Assembly: GCA_900317635.1 (NCBI GenBank)
Contig: ONHN01000004.1
Location: 21,755 to 85,754 of the forward strand
Direction: 5' to 3'
Origin: an uncultured Prevotellaceae bacterium
GTDB taxonomy: Bacteria; Bacteroidota; Bacteroidia; Bacteroidales; Bacteroidaceae
DNA: 64,000 nucleotides
In this document: piece after piece, positions 1-7,130 of the stretch
How positions within the stretch are numbered: position 1 is the stretch's first letter
How the letters are laid out: every line of letters begins with the position of its first letter
Translations under genes and position numbers: made by a program
Notes under the pieces: model-generated
What the model was told of the DNA's origin: nothing
The model's database searches: none
Seen by the model: the letters and a program-made list of their open reading frames with translations, nothing else

Positions 1-1093
1 AGGGCATCAGTATGGTCTGCCGCAACGCCTCTGCGCGGACGGAGGAGTCGAGGTAGGGCAGGGCCACTAATTGCTCCATCACTTGCGCGTAGGTCTTGTT
101 TTGCTCTTCGGTGCCTTCGTAGGACTGTATGAAGGTGAAGAAGTACTTGATGCGTTGCTCTTCGTCGGTAGCGGGGAGCAAGAGGTAGTGGCGGAGCAAG
201 TGGCGAAACTCTTCCGACTTTGGCCCACCTTTAGCCAGCGAGAGGCGCATGCCCTGAGCTATCTCGTGGCCAGGGTTGCGGAGCAGGATAGAGTCGGTAA
301 TAGCCAGGGCGCGTAGCGTGTCGCCCTGCATCGTGATAATGGTGGCTTGCAGCAGTTTGCTCTCTATGTCTAAGGAGTCGGCGGCTACGCGTTGTTCAAT
401 AAGGGCCATGGCCTTGGCCGTGTCGCCTTGTTGCAGGTAGAGTTGCGTTTTACGCAGGGTGTAGCTGAAATCTTCGCCGTCAATGTCTTCAATACGTTCA
501 ATGGTGCTGATGGCCTTGTCGATGGCTCCTTGCTGCGTATAGAGGAAAACGAGCGGTTTGAGGTCGTCCGTCGTCGTGGCGGAGTCGGAAAGTTCTTTGT
601 AAAGTTTGGTGGCCTCAACGTATTTGCTGTCGCGCATGTAGTAGCGCGCTAAGTCGCGCTTGTAGAGCGCATTGTCGGGCGCCAACTCTACCGCGCGATG
701 CAGGAGCGAGTCGCCCTCGGCGATGGCGTGCGCGTTGAAGAGCGAATCGTCCGTCTCAGCCAACGTATATTTCAGCTTCGCCATGTCGTAGAGGGCCTCG
801 GGCATGTCGGGATGGAGCTGCAAGGCTTGGCGAAGCAGGATGTACATATCTTCATAGTTTCCCGCCTCGCGCTCAACGATGGCTTGGGTGTAGAGCTGGC
901 TGAATGTAGGCGTAGCAGCCTGCTTCATAGGCTGTGGAGGCCAATAGCATGGTTGTTGTTTGCAGCCAACAAGAGAGAGCAATAGTAGTAAACCAACAAA
1001 AGGCGTACGAATGCTACGCATCGCTCCTATGCTACGTAGCAAGTAGCCGTGGAACCGAGTACGCTGCATGCAAACTTTTATCGATGGTTTCAT
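1..1093 (-). CDS. TPR-repeat lipoprotein (3' end outside window)
   Basis: The reading frame is open on the minus strand from an ATG at 1093 to the window edge, so the C-terminus is missing. An N-terminal hydrophobic stretch ends in a lipobox (LSLVGC), which predicts a lipoprotein. Internal starts nearer the lipobox are possible, for example the Met about 24 codons in. The rest consists of helical TPR-like pairs with motifs such as PEALYDMAKLKY and PDNALYKRDLARYY. TPR proteins usually act as protein-protein scaffolds. The gene lies 122 bp downstream of dut, an order that I recall for other Bacteroidales, where DUF4292 and EnvC-like genes follow; those genes would lie outside this window. The specific role is unknown. 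Confidence 0.85.
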   Translation of the reverse strand, partial: MKPSIKVCMQRTRFHGYLLRSIGAMRSIRTPFVGLLLLLSLVGCKQQPCYWPPQPMKQAATPTFSQLYTQAIVEREAGNYEDMYILLRQALQLHPDMPEALYDMAKLKYTLAETDDSLFNAHAIAEGDSLLHRAVELAPDNALYKRDLARYYMRDSKYVEATKLYKELSDSATTTDDLKPLVFLYTQQGAIDKAISTIERIEDIDGEDFSYTLRKTQLYLQQGDTAKAMALIEQRVAADSLDIESKLLQATIITMQGDTLRALAITDSILLRNPGHEIAQGMRLSLAKGGPKSEEFRHLLRHYLLLPATDEEQRIKYFFTFIQSYEGTEEQNKTYAQVMEQLVALPYLDSSVRAEALRQTILMP

Positions 1094-1215
1094 ATCTCTT
1101 TCCTCTACTCTCTCTTCCCTTACGGGTAGTAAGACCTTCTGTCAATGTTTGTATTCGTGTGCTTCGTTCTCTTCGAGAACTTCGTGGTGCGAATATCCTT
1201 GCTTATAATCGTTCG

Positions 1216-1650
1216 CTATTCTTTCCCCGTATGTCCAAAGCCGCCAGCACCGCGCTCGCTTTCGGGCAGGGTCTCTACGCTGTCCCATTCCGCTTGGTCG
1301 CAACGAGCTATCACGAGCTGCGCAATGCGCTCGCCGTCGTTCACGGTGAAAGGTTCGTTTGAAAGGTTTACGAGGATAACACCCACTTCGCCGCGATAGT
1401 CGGCATCGATGGTGCCAGGCGTGTTGAGCACCGTCACGCCATGCTTCAAGGCTAAACCCGAGCGCGGACGCACTTGCGCTTCGTAGCCAGCGGGTAGGGC
1501 AAGGTAGAGCCCCGTGGGTATCAGGGCGCGCTCAAGGGGATGCAGCACGATGGGCTCAGCGAGCCAAGCGCGCAAATCCATGCCCGCACTCTGCGGCGTT
1601 GCATACTGCGGCAGCGCGTGGGGCGAGCGGTTGACAACTTGTATCCTCAT
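1216..1650 (-). CDS. dut: dUTP diphosphatase (dUTPase)
   Basis: This enzyme hydrolyses dUTP to dUMP and pyrophosphate, which keeps uracil out of DNA and feeds dTMP synthesis. The 144-residue length is normal for the trimeric family. All five motifs are visible: AGMDLRA (22-28), PRSG (62-65), [10 protein letters not shown] (80-89), GERIAQLVI (106-114) and the glycine-rich [10 protein letters not shown] tail (133-142). The start ATG lies only about 20 bases from a TAATTTTG promoter element, so the leader is very short. The TPR lipoprotein gene follows in the same direction. Confidence 0.97.
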   Translation of the reverse strand: MRIQVVNRSPHALPQYATPQSAGMDLRAWLAEPIVLHPLERALIPTGLYLALPAGYEAQVRPRSGLALKHGVTVLNTPGTIDADYRGEVGVILVNLSNEPFTVNDGERIAQLVIARCDQAEWDSVETLPESERGAGGFGHTGKE

Positions 1651-1670
1651 ATCTTTGACCTAATTTTGTG

Positions 1671-1678
1671 CAAAATTA
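1671..1678 (-). promoter_or_regulatory. promoter -7 element of dut
   Basis: TAATTTTG read on the minus strand matches the Bacteroidetes -7 consensus TAnnTTTG. It sits inside a palindrome (1661-1678, TAATTTTG TG CAAAATTA), so the same element also exists on the plus strand. This may be a bidirectional or operator-like site. Confidence 0.6.
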
Positions 1679-1742
1679 GACATTTCCCTTCGATTTATGT
1701 CAGTTTTTAGGCAAAAACCGCTAACGCCCCGCATTTTTCAGC

Positions 1743-1750
1743 TAAATTTG
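1743..1750 (+). promoter_or_regulatory. candidate promoter for dgt
   Basis: TAAATTTG matches the TAnnTTTG consensus. It would give a leader of about 145 nt before dgt, and this leader contains the GCAGGCG hairpin at 1838-1854. No clear TTTG box is seen upstream. Confidence 0.4.
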
Positions 1751-1837
1751 CAGTCCGAACGGGCTACCGCCGCATTCATATCGGCATAGCCCCTACCCCG
1801 GGAGCGCGGGTGCCTCATCCGCAGAATAACTGGGTAC

Positions 1838-1854
1838 GCAGGCGTCTCGCCTGC
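1838..1854. repeat. GCAGGCG-TCT-CGCCTGC hairpin
   Basis: A perfect 7-bp stem with a TCT loop. Related hairpins occur at 17419-17434 and 31850-31870, so this is a dispersed short palindrome. Confidence 0.6.
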
Positions 1855-1900
1855 ACCCCTCGCCGGCGTAGCCCTAACTCGTCACTCGTCATTCGTCACT

Positions 1901-3232
1901 ATGAATTGGAAGCAACTCATCTCGCACAACCGTTTGGGGAAAGAACACACACAGAAACTGGCCACCGAGCTGCGCACAGAGTTTCAGCGCGACTTTGACC
2001 GCCTCATCTTTTCAGCCGCTTTTCGGCGCATGCAGAACAAGACGCAGGTCTTTCCATTGCCCGGTAGCATCTTCGTGCACAACCGCCTGACGCATAGCTT
2101 GGAAGTTTCAAGCGTGGGGCGTTCGTTGGGAACGGACGTGGCCCGCGAATTATTAAAGCGTCATCCCGACTTGGCCGGCTCGGGTGTGGAAGACATTGGA
2201 GCCATTGTCAGTGCCGCCTGTCTGGCCCACGATATGGGCAATCCGCCCTTCGGACATAGTGGCGAGCGCGCTATCCGCAGCTTCTTCAGCGAAGGCCGTG
2301 GGCAGAAGTTGCAGGCGCAGTTGCCACCAGCCGTTTGGGCCGACCTCACCCATTTCGACGGTAATGCCAATGCGTTTCGCCTGCTCACCCACCAGTTCAA
2401 CGGGCATCGGCGCGGCGGCTTCGTCATGACCTATAGCACGCTGGCGGCCATTGTGAAGTATCCTTATCCCGCCACGCTCTGCGGGCGTAAGAACAAGTTT
2501 GGCTTTTTCGAAAGCGAGCGCGCCGACTTCTGCACCATAGCACGCGAACTGGGCCTGAAAGTGATAGAAGAAACCGCCGAGGGAACGCGCTTTGCGCGCC
2601 ATCCGCTTGTCTTTCTGACCGAGGCCGCCGACGATATATGTTACCAGATTATGGACATTGAAGATGCCCACAAACTGCGCCTCCTTTCCGATGCCGAGAC
2701 AGAAGACTTGCTACTGGGCTTCTTCGACGAGGCTACGCGCCAACGACTTCGCACGGCCTATCCCTCCGTCACCGACCCAGCCGACCGCGTGGTTTACTAT
2801 CGTTCGTGTTGTGTGGGTGCCTTAGAACGGGCTTGTGTTGAAACCTTCGTTGAAAACGAAGATTCTATCCTCGATGGCACCTTCGCGGGCTCGCTCATCG
2901 ACCACCTGCCGCCTGCCTTAGCCGAGGCCTATGCGCATTGTTCCGACGTGGCGCGCCACAAAATCTATAATAGCAAGAGCGTGGTAGACATTGAGCTGGC
3001 GGGTTACCATATTATATATACGCTCCTCGAGCTAATGACCGAGGCCGTGCAATCGCCCCAAAAGGCCTATAGCGAACTGCTCCTTGCGCAAGCCTCACCG
3101 CAATACGAATTGCGCGCCGAGAGCCTTGCCGACCGCATGATGGCCGTGCTCGACTACCTTAGCGGCATGACCGATGTCTATGCGCTCGACCTCTATCGCA
3201 AAATCTCAGGACAAAGCCTACCGATGGTATAA
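1901..3232 (+). CDS. dgt: dGTP triphosphohydrolase family protein (HD domain)
   Basis: The family hydrolyses dGTP or other dNTPs to deoxynucleosides and triphosphate and so controls dNTP pools. At 443 residues it has the family's usual length. The metal-binding HD-domain residues are visible: H65 in NRLTHSLEVSS, then H110-D111 in AHDMGNPPFGHSGE. The FRRMQNKTQVF segment upstream is also characteristic. The flippase gene begins 26 bp downstream on the same strand, so the two are probably cotranscribed. There is no obvious ribosome-binding site, as is usual in this phylum. Confidence 0.93.
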   Translation: MNWKQLISHNRLGKEHTQKLATELRTEFQRDFDRLIFSAAFRRMQNKTQVFPLPGSIFVHNRLTHSLEVSSVGRSLGTDVARELLKRHPDLAGSGVEDIGAIVSAACLAHDMGNPPFGHSGERAIRSFFSEGRGQKLQAQLPPAVWADLTHFDGNANAFRLLTHQFNGHRRGGFVMTYSTLAAIVKYPYPATLCGRKNKFGFFESERADFCTIARELGLKVIEETAEGTRFARHPLVFLTEAADDICYQIMDIEDAHKLRLLSDAETEDLLLGFFDEATRQRLRTAYPSVTDPADRVVYYRSCCVGALERACVETFVENEDSILDGTFAGSLIDHLPPALAEAYAHCSDVARHKIYNSKSVVDIELAGYHIIYTLLELMTEAVQSPQKAYSELLLAQASPQYELRAESLADRMMAVLDYLSGMTDVYALDLYRKISGQSLPMV

Positions 3233-3258
3233 ACTTCTTGTATCGTCTTACCTCTCTT

Positions 3259-4752
3259 ATGGCCTCCTATTCGCAAATACTGAAATACACGGGAATGCTC
3301 GGCGGCGTGCAAGTGCTGAACATCCTTATGAGCATCGTGCGCAATAAGTTCACGGCGGTGCTCATCGGACCGTGGGGTATGGGCGTGGTGACTATCTACA
3401 GCAAGGCTGCCGAGCTGGTCAGCGAAATGACCAACTTCGGCATTTCGCTTAGTGCCGTGCAGCGCCTGGCCGAATTGCAGGAGCGCAAGGGTGGACGGCA
3501 GGCGGTGGAATTGCAGATAAAAGTGGTGCGCTCCTGGACGCTCCTGGCTGCCTTGTTGGGCTTGTTGGTTTGCTGGCTCTTTGCGGCTCCATTGAGCCTC
3601 TATTTGTTGGGCGACTATCATTCCACGCGCGGTTTCCTGCGTATTTCGCCCATGGTGCCCATGTTGACGCTTCTTGGCGGTGAATTGGCTATTTTGAAGG
3701 GTTTGCACCGCCTGCGCCAAATGGCGGCGGCCTCGGCGGTGGTGGCTGTCCTGACAACGATAACTACGGCCACAATCTATTGGCTGTTGGGCGTTCATGG
3801 CATTGTGCCCGTGTTGCTCACGACAACGGCGGTGACGCTGGGTGCCAACCTCTACGCGACAACGCGCGAGTTTCCCTATCGCGTTGGGCTTGGCAGCTTG
3901 CGGCTGATGAAGCGCGGAACGGGGATGTTGCGCCTCGGCGGAGCCTTCGTCTTGGCGGGCGTGCTGGCCAGCGGGTCCGACCTCTTTATCGCCGGCTTCA
4001 TTCGCGATGCCGCTTCGCCCCATGCCGTCGGACTGTATGCAGCGGGCTATACGCTGACCGTGTACTACGCCCGACTCATCTTCTCTGCTATGGATGCCGA
4101 CTACCTGCCACGCCTGACCGCCAGTGGCAACGACCTCGCGCGCCGCAATGCCGATATCAACCGGCAGATAGATGTTCTGGTTATGCTGATGGTGCCGTTC
4201 CTCATTCTCTTTGCGCTGGCATTGCCCATCTTGGTGCCTTTGCTCTATAAAGAGGAGTTCCAACTGGCCGTGCCCATGGTGCTTTGTGCGCTCTCATACA
4301 TGTTTTTCAAGGCTGTTTATAGTCCTATCTCCTATCTTGCGCTGGCGCGCAATGACTCGCTGACGTATCTCGTAATGGAAACGGCTTACGATGTTGTCTA
4401 TATCCTTTGCGTTTGCGTCGGCTATAAGACGCACGGCCTCGTGGGGGCTGGCGTGGGACTGTCGGCTGCCAACTTCTTCGACTTCGTCAGCATTTCCCTT
4501 GTCTATAGTTGGCGCTATGGTTTCCGCTACACCGCCGCTACGTTGTGGCGCACAGCCGCGCAGTTTGTGTTGTTGATTTTAGCCCTTTTCAGCGCGGCTT
4601 TATTACCTTTCTGGATACATATCTTCATAGGTCTTGCAGCTACGGTGCTTAGCGTGGCACTGTCCTGGCGCTTGTTGCGCGAAGAGCGCGCGGTGCGCAC
4701 GCGCATCGAGGCCCTGCGTCAGCGTTTCCTCTTCAGAGGCAAAAAACAGTAA
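3259..4752 (+). CDS. Wzx-type O-antigen/polysaccharide flippase
   Basis: An integral membrane protein of about 497 residues with 12-14 hydrophobic segments. It resembles the O-antigen translocase branch of the MOP superfamily, which flips undecaprenyl-linked glycan units across the inner membrane. The ATG at 3259 (MASYSQILKYTG) is preferred over a TTG at 3238. The N-terminal YTGMLGGVQVLNILMSIVRN and NKFTAVLIGPWGMG segments are typical. No glycosyltransferases flank it; it sits between dgt and rpsO. The substrate cannot be deduced. Confidence 0.9.
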   Translation: MASYSQILKYTGMLGGVQVLNILMSIVRNKFTAVLIGPWGMGVVTIYSKAAELVSEMTNFGISLSAVQRLAELQERKGGRQAVELQIKVVRSWTLLAALLGLLVCWLFAAPLSLYLLGDYHSTRGFLRISPMVPMLTLLGGELAILKGLHRLRQMAAASAVVAVLTTITTATIYWLLGVHGIVPVLLTTTAVTLGANLYATTREFPYRVGLGSLRLMKRGTGMLRLGGAFVLAGVLASGSDLFIAGFIRDAASPHAVGLYAAGYTLTVYYARLIFSAMDADYLPRLTASGNDLARRNADINRQIDVLVMLMVPFLILFALALPILVPLLYKEEFQLAVPMVLCALSYMFFKAVYSPISYLALARNDSLTYLVMETAYDVVYILCVCVGYKTHGLVGAGVGLSAANFFDFVSISLVYSWRYGFRYTAATLWRTAAQFVLLILALFSAALLPFWIHIFIGLAATVLSVALSWRLLREERAVRTRIEALRQRFLFRGKKQ

Positions 4753-4778
4753 CGTTGCGCCTTTTTCGCCAATAACGA

Positions 4779-4814
4779 ACAGCCCCCGCAGAGCTTGTCT
4801 CTTGCGGGGGCTGT
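4779..4814. terminator. bidirectional terminator between flippase and rpsO
   Basis: A perfect 12-bp stem, ACAGCCCCCGCA / TGCGGGGGCTGT, lies between the convergent flippase and rpsO genes, with TTTT on the plus side. Confidence 0.85.
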
Positions 4815-4840
4815 GGTTTTGGAGTTTGTCTGGCGGAATG

Positions 4841-5110
4841 TTACTTACGCAGACCAAGCTTCTTGACGATTTCGCGGTAGCGCGTAATGTCGCGACGCTT
4901 GAGGTAGTTGAGCAATGCGCGGCGCTTGCCAACGAGCATAACGAGGGCCCTTTCAGTCGTATGATCTTTACGGTTGGCCTTCACGTGTTCCGTCAGGTGG
5001 GCAATACGGTAGGAGAACAAGGCAATCTGGCTCTCGGCGGAACCAGTATCCGTGTTGGACTTCCCGTATGTGCCAAAGATCTCTTGTTTCTTAGCTGAAT
5101 CTAAGTACAT
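4841..5110 (-). CDS. rpsO: 30S ribosomal protein S15
   Basis: An 89-residue small-subunit protein that binds the central domain of 16S rRNA early in assembly. It has the family's standard length and motifs (TGSAESQIALFSYRI, HTTERALVMLVGKRRALLNYL, ITRYREIVKKLGLRK). It is a single-gene transcript: it has its own promoter upstream at about 5166, and the strong hairpin at 4779-4814 lies beyond the stop. Confidence 0.98.
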   Translation of the reverse strand: MYLDSAKKQEIFGTYGKSNTDTGSAESQIALFSYRIAHLTEHVKANRKDHTTERALVMLVGKRRALLNYLKRRDITRYREIVKKLGLRK

Positions 5111-5139
5111 AATGATGAATGAGTTTGGTTGTTTTTTGT

Positions 5140-5155
5140 GCGCTCTCTCGAGCGC
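5140..5155 (-). promoter_or_regulatory. hairpin in the rpsO leader
   Basis: GCGCTC-TCTC-GAGCGC forms a 6-bp GC-rich stem in the short leader between the promoter and the rpsO start. S15 represses its own mRNA in several bacteria through leader structures. A similar role here is inference only. Confidence 0.35.
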
Positions 5156-5165
5156 GTAGCGGCTG

Positions 5166-5173
5166 CAAAGATA
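5166..5173 (-). promoter_or_regulatory. promoter -7 element of rpsO
   Basis: TATCTTTG on the minus strand is a perfect TAnnTTTG match, about 55 bases upstream of the rpsO ATG. Confidence 0.65.
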
Positions 5174-5213
5174 CGACTTTAGTTTTGAAGGCGTATGCTT
5201 TTTGAAAGTTTTT

Positions 5214-6167
5214 TTATTTGGCGTGGCTCTTTTTCTTCTTTTTCTGCGTTTCCTCGAAGCGGGTTTTCATCGTGTCGAGCCTTTGGGCGAGGTATGTCCT
5301 AAACTCTTTTGAGCCTACCACTTCAATGTCGTCGAGCAATCCCAGGACGAAGCGCCCGATGCCGAGGAAGCTACAAACGTCTGTTTCGAAGAGTGTGCGC
5401 CCGTCGTCTTGAAGTTGCATCTCGCGCTCACTAAAAGGATACTCTTCGCGCAGCAGGCTGTCCGAAAGTCGCCCCAGCAGGAGCTTTACGTGGAAGCGGC
5501 GCTCGCCGCTGAAGTGGAAGAGGTCGGTGTGGAGCGCAGCGTGCCGCTCTTTGTTTTGCCACAGCAGGTCGAGCACTTCTACGCGCTCGCACCGACTGAC
5601 CTTGAACGTTTTGTTCATTTGCGAGGCGAGCTCGTAGCAGCGCACCTCGCTGTTGCCCGAAAGAAAGAGGTAGGGTTCGACGATGCGGTCGGACGTTTGC
5701 TGGCTGTGGGGCGAGCTATAGCCGCGAAGGACGCAGAGGCGTTCTTCGCGCGCAGCAATATGTAGCTGCTCGATGTTGCGCGCCACGCGCTGGTCGATGC
5801 CGTGGGAGGCAAGGACCTTGGCGTCGTAGAGGTGCGAAAACTTCTCGCGCAGGCGGCGCATTTGGGGCGAATTGTCGTAAACGCTGTGGAGCAGTTGGCT
5901 AATCGTCAGCGCCTCATCGTCGGAAAAGTGCGTCTTTTCCGTGATAGCCTGAAAGAAGGGAGAGCGGTGGTCAAGCCGATAGTATTTTCCGTCCTTTTCA
6001 ACGATGAAACCTGCGTCGCGGAACGCAGCGATGTAGCGGTACATCGTGCGGCGGTTGATGCCCGTCCGCTCGCACAGCTGGCTTACGGTGAGCGAGCGGT
6101 TTTGCGTCAGGAGCACCATCAGGCGCAGCTGCTTGTCAAACTTGTCTAATTCCATAATCACCGACAA
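5214..6167 (-). CDS. WYL-domain transcriptional regulator
   Basis: A 317-residue protein. An N-terminal winged helix (about 10-70) contains LTVSQLCERTGINRRTMYRYIAAFRDAGF, followed by a linker and a C-terminal WYL-type ligand-binding domain (VEPYLFLSGNSEVRCYELAS) with a WCX-like tail. WYL proteins are DNA-binding regulators that sense nucleotides or nucleic acid and often control stress or defence genes. A divergent small transcript (two tiny ORFs, 6223-6439) starts from the shared 5' region, so it is a plausible target. A second Met (MELDKF) lies four codons in and could be the true start. Confidence 0.85.
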   Translation of the reverse strand: MSVIMELDKFDKQLRLMVLLTQNRSLTVSQLCERTGINRRTMYRYIAAFRDAGFIVEKDGKYYRLDHRSPFFQAITEKTHFSDDEALTISQLLHSVYDNSPQMRRLREKFSHLYDAKVLASHGIDQRVARNIEQLHIAAREERLCVLRGYSSPHSQQTSDRIVEPYLFLSGNSEVRCYELASQMNKTFKVSRCERVEVLDLLWQNKERHAALHTDLFHFSGERRFHVKLLLGRLSDSLLREEYPFSEREMQLQDDGRTLFETDVCSFLGIGRFVLGLLDDIEVVGSKEFRTYLAQRLDTMKTRFEETQKKKKKSHAK

Positions 6168-6180
6168 AGTTGCAAAAAAA

Positions 6181-6212
6181 TTTGGTAAATTGCGAATAAT
6201 TGTCTATATTTG
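6181..6212 (+). promoter_or_regulatory. strong promoter of the small-ORF transcript
   Basis: TTTG at 6181-6184, 20 bases of spacing and TATATTTG at 6205-6212 match the full Bacteroidetes promoter consensus. The predicted start, near 6219, lies just before the first tiny ORF. Confidence 0.8.
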
Positions 6213-6222
6213 CAGCGAAAAG

Positions 6223-6306
6223 ATGAAATGGAAGCGTATCAGTGCCTCCCCGCTTCCTGAAAAAACTAAGGTTGGCTTGCAGAAGGGAGGCCCGCGAGCC
6301 GTTTAA
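6223..6306 (+). CDS. tiny basic ORF (27 aa), possible leader peptide
   Basis: An ATG at 6223 opens a 27-codon basic, proline-containing ORF (starts MKWKRISASPLPEK, ends GGPRAV). It begins only a few bases after the predicted transcription start, so it would be nearly leaderless. The 37-codon ORF follows after 19 bases. I do not recognise the peptide. It could be a leader peptide or chance; only its position between a strong promoter and a terminator supports it. Confidence 0.35.
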   Translation: MKWKRISASPLPEKTKVGLQKGGPRAV

Positions 6307-6325
6307 TCATTTAGGAGGTCCCGCT

Positions 6326-6439
6326 ATGAACGAGAATGAACTTCAGTACCAAAGCGACTACGAACTAGACAATGAGTACAATTGCGAGCAGGACGACCTC
6401 TACACATCGTCTGCCGTATCTTCTGTGTGGTATAGCTAA
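6326..6439 (+). CDS. small acidic protein of unknown function (37 aa)
   Basis: An ATG at 6326 follows an AGGAGGT Shine-Dalgarno sequence (6314-6320), which is unusual in this phylum. The product (begins MNENELQYQSDYELDNEY, ends AVSSVWYS) is strongly acidic and rich in Asn, Tyr and Asp/Glu, with one Cys. A strong terminator starts 31 bases after the stop. Promoter, ribosome-binding site, ORF and terminator form a complete unit of about 290 nt divergent from the WYL regulator. I do not recognise the family. The longer frame from a GTG at 6242 is less likely because it skips the Shine-Dalgarno. Confidence 0.6.
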   Translation: MNENELQYQSDYELDNEYNCEQDDLYTSSAVSSVWYS

Positions 6440-6470
6440 AGAGCTGGCTACATAGTATTTCGCAGCAAAA

Positions 6471-6513
6471 ACGTGCGCAGCAGGCTTCGGCCTTGTCTGC
6501 GCACGTTTTTTTG
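6471..6513 (+). terminator. terminator of the small-ORF transcript
   Basis: A 10-bp stem ACGTGCGCAG / CTGCGCACGT encloses a second hairpin, AGGC-TTCG-GCCT, and is followed by a T run. Confidence 0.9.
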
Positions 6514-6591
6514 TACCTTCTGGCCTCGGCGCACGGCTTTGCAGGGCGGGGTGAAAGGCCGGCGGGCGGCGCGGGGGGCTTGTCCGTGAAA

Positions 6592-6675
6592 TTCCATGCG
6601 GGGATGGAAAAAAATCCATGCCCGCATGGACTGCGCTCCATGCCCGTGTGGAATTAATTCCATCGCCGCATGGAA
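6592..6675. repeat. cluster of four TCCATGC..GCATGGA palindromes
   Basis: Four imperfect palindromes of 16-18 bp lie head to tail at 6592-6609, 6615-6630, 6637-6653 and 6658-6675. The second is the most symmetrical (TCCATGCCCGCATGGA). The others vary in the loop and one stem base. No gene lies in this stretch. Confidence 0.8.
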
Positions 6676-6751
6676 TTTTGTGCACGGCGCAGTGTGCACG
6701 TTTCGGTGCGCCCTCTGGTGAACGCTTGTTGGCTTATGCGTAAAAAGAAAA

Positions 6752-6778
6752 CCGCTGCCCGTTTTAACGGGACAGCGG
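6752..6778 (-). terminator. terminator downstream of tRNA-Met
   Basis: On the minus strand CCGCTGTCCCGTT and AACGGGCAGCGG pair with a short AT loop and one bulge. A TTTTCTTTTT run follows. Confidence 0.8.
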
Positions 6779-6792
6779 GCGATGAAGAAAAG

Positions 6793-6866
6793 TAGCGCGG
6801 GGGGGTCACGATCCCTCGACCTCAGGATTATGAATCCTGCGCTCTAACCAGCTGAGCTACCGCGCC
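6793..6866 (-). tRNA. tRNA-Met (anticodon CAT)
   Basis: A 74-nt cloverleaf on the minus strand: acceptor GGCGCGG/CCGCGCT (pair 1:72 is G-T), D stem GCTC/GAGC, anticodon stem CAGGA/TCCTG with loop TTCATAA, and T stem GAGGG/CCCCC with one A-C mismatch. CCA is not encoded. The T loop reads ATCGTGA rather than the usual TTCGANT. The D-loop and acceptor resemble elongator tRNA-Met, although a tRNA-Ile2 read after lysidine modification cannot be strictly excluded. Confidence 0.88.
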
Positions 6867-6898
6867 AACAACAAACGTTTTCGTGTCATTTGCGGCTG

Positions 6899-6930
6899 CA
6901 AAGATACGACGAGATGGAGAAACTGCCAAA
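6899..6930 (-). promoter_or_regulatory. promoter of tRNA-Met
   Basis: On the minus strand TTTG (6927-6930), 20 bases and TATCTTTG (6899-6906) fit the consensus exactly. The tRNA begins 32 bases downstream of the -7 box. Confidence 0.8.
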
Positions 6931-7064
6931 CTTTTTCTCAACTTTTTTCGTTTCGCTTGCTTCCTGTCGCCCTTTTGAGGTGTAAGGAGGGCGTGCATAA
7001 GTAAGTGCTTGCGGCGCGGCTGAAAAGTTTTTTGGCTTAAAAACGTAAGGAAATAGGGCGGGCG

Positions 7065-7096
7065 TTTGGGGTTTCAGTGCGTTTGGCGTATTTTCG
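7065..7096 (+). promoter_or_regulatory. candidate promoter of leuS
   Basis: TTTG at 7065-7068, 20 bases and TATTTTCG at 7089-7096 (one mismatch to TAnnTTTG) lie about 35 bases upstream of the leuS ATG. Confidence 0.5.
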
Positions 7097-7130
7097 CGCA
7101 GAAATTAGAAAAGCAGTAAAAAGCCTCTTT

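Noticed and set aside
1661-1668. Second promoter-like box on the plus strand between dut and dgt
   Set aside because: It is the mirror half of the dut palindrome; the distance to dgt is long and no -33 box was seen. The site at 1743 fits slightly better, also weakly.
3193-4263. Minus-strand frame of 356 codons opposite the flippase
   Set aside because: Rich in Gln, His and Arg, as expected for the complement of a membrane-protein gene; no domain was recognised.
6242-6439. 65-codon frame from GTG at 6242
   Set aside because: Skips the Shine-Dalgarno at 6314-6320; the 37-codon start at 6326 is better supported.
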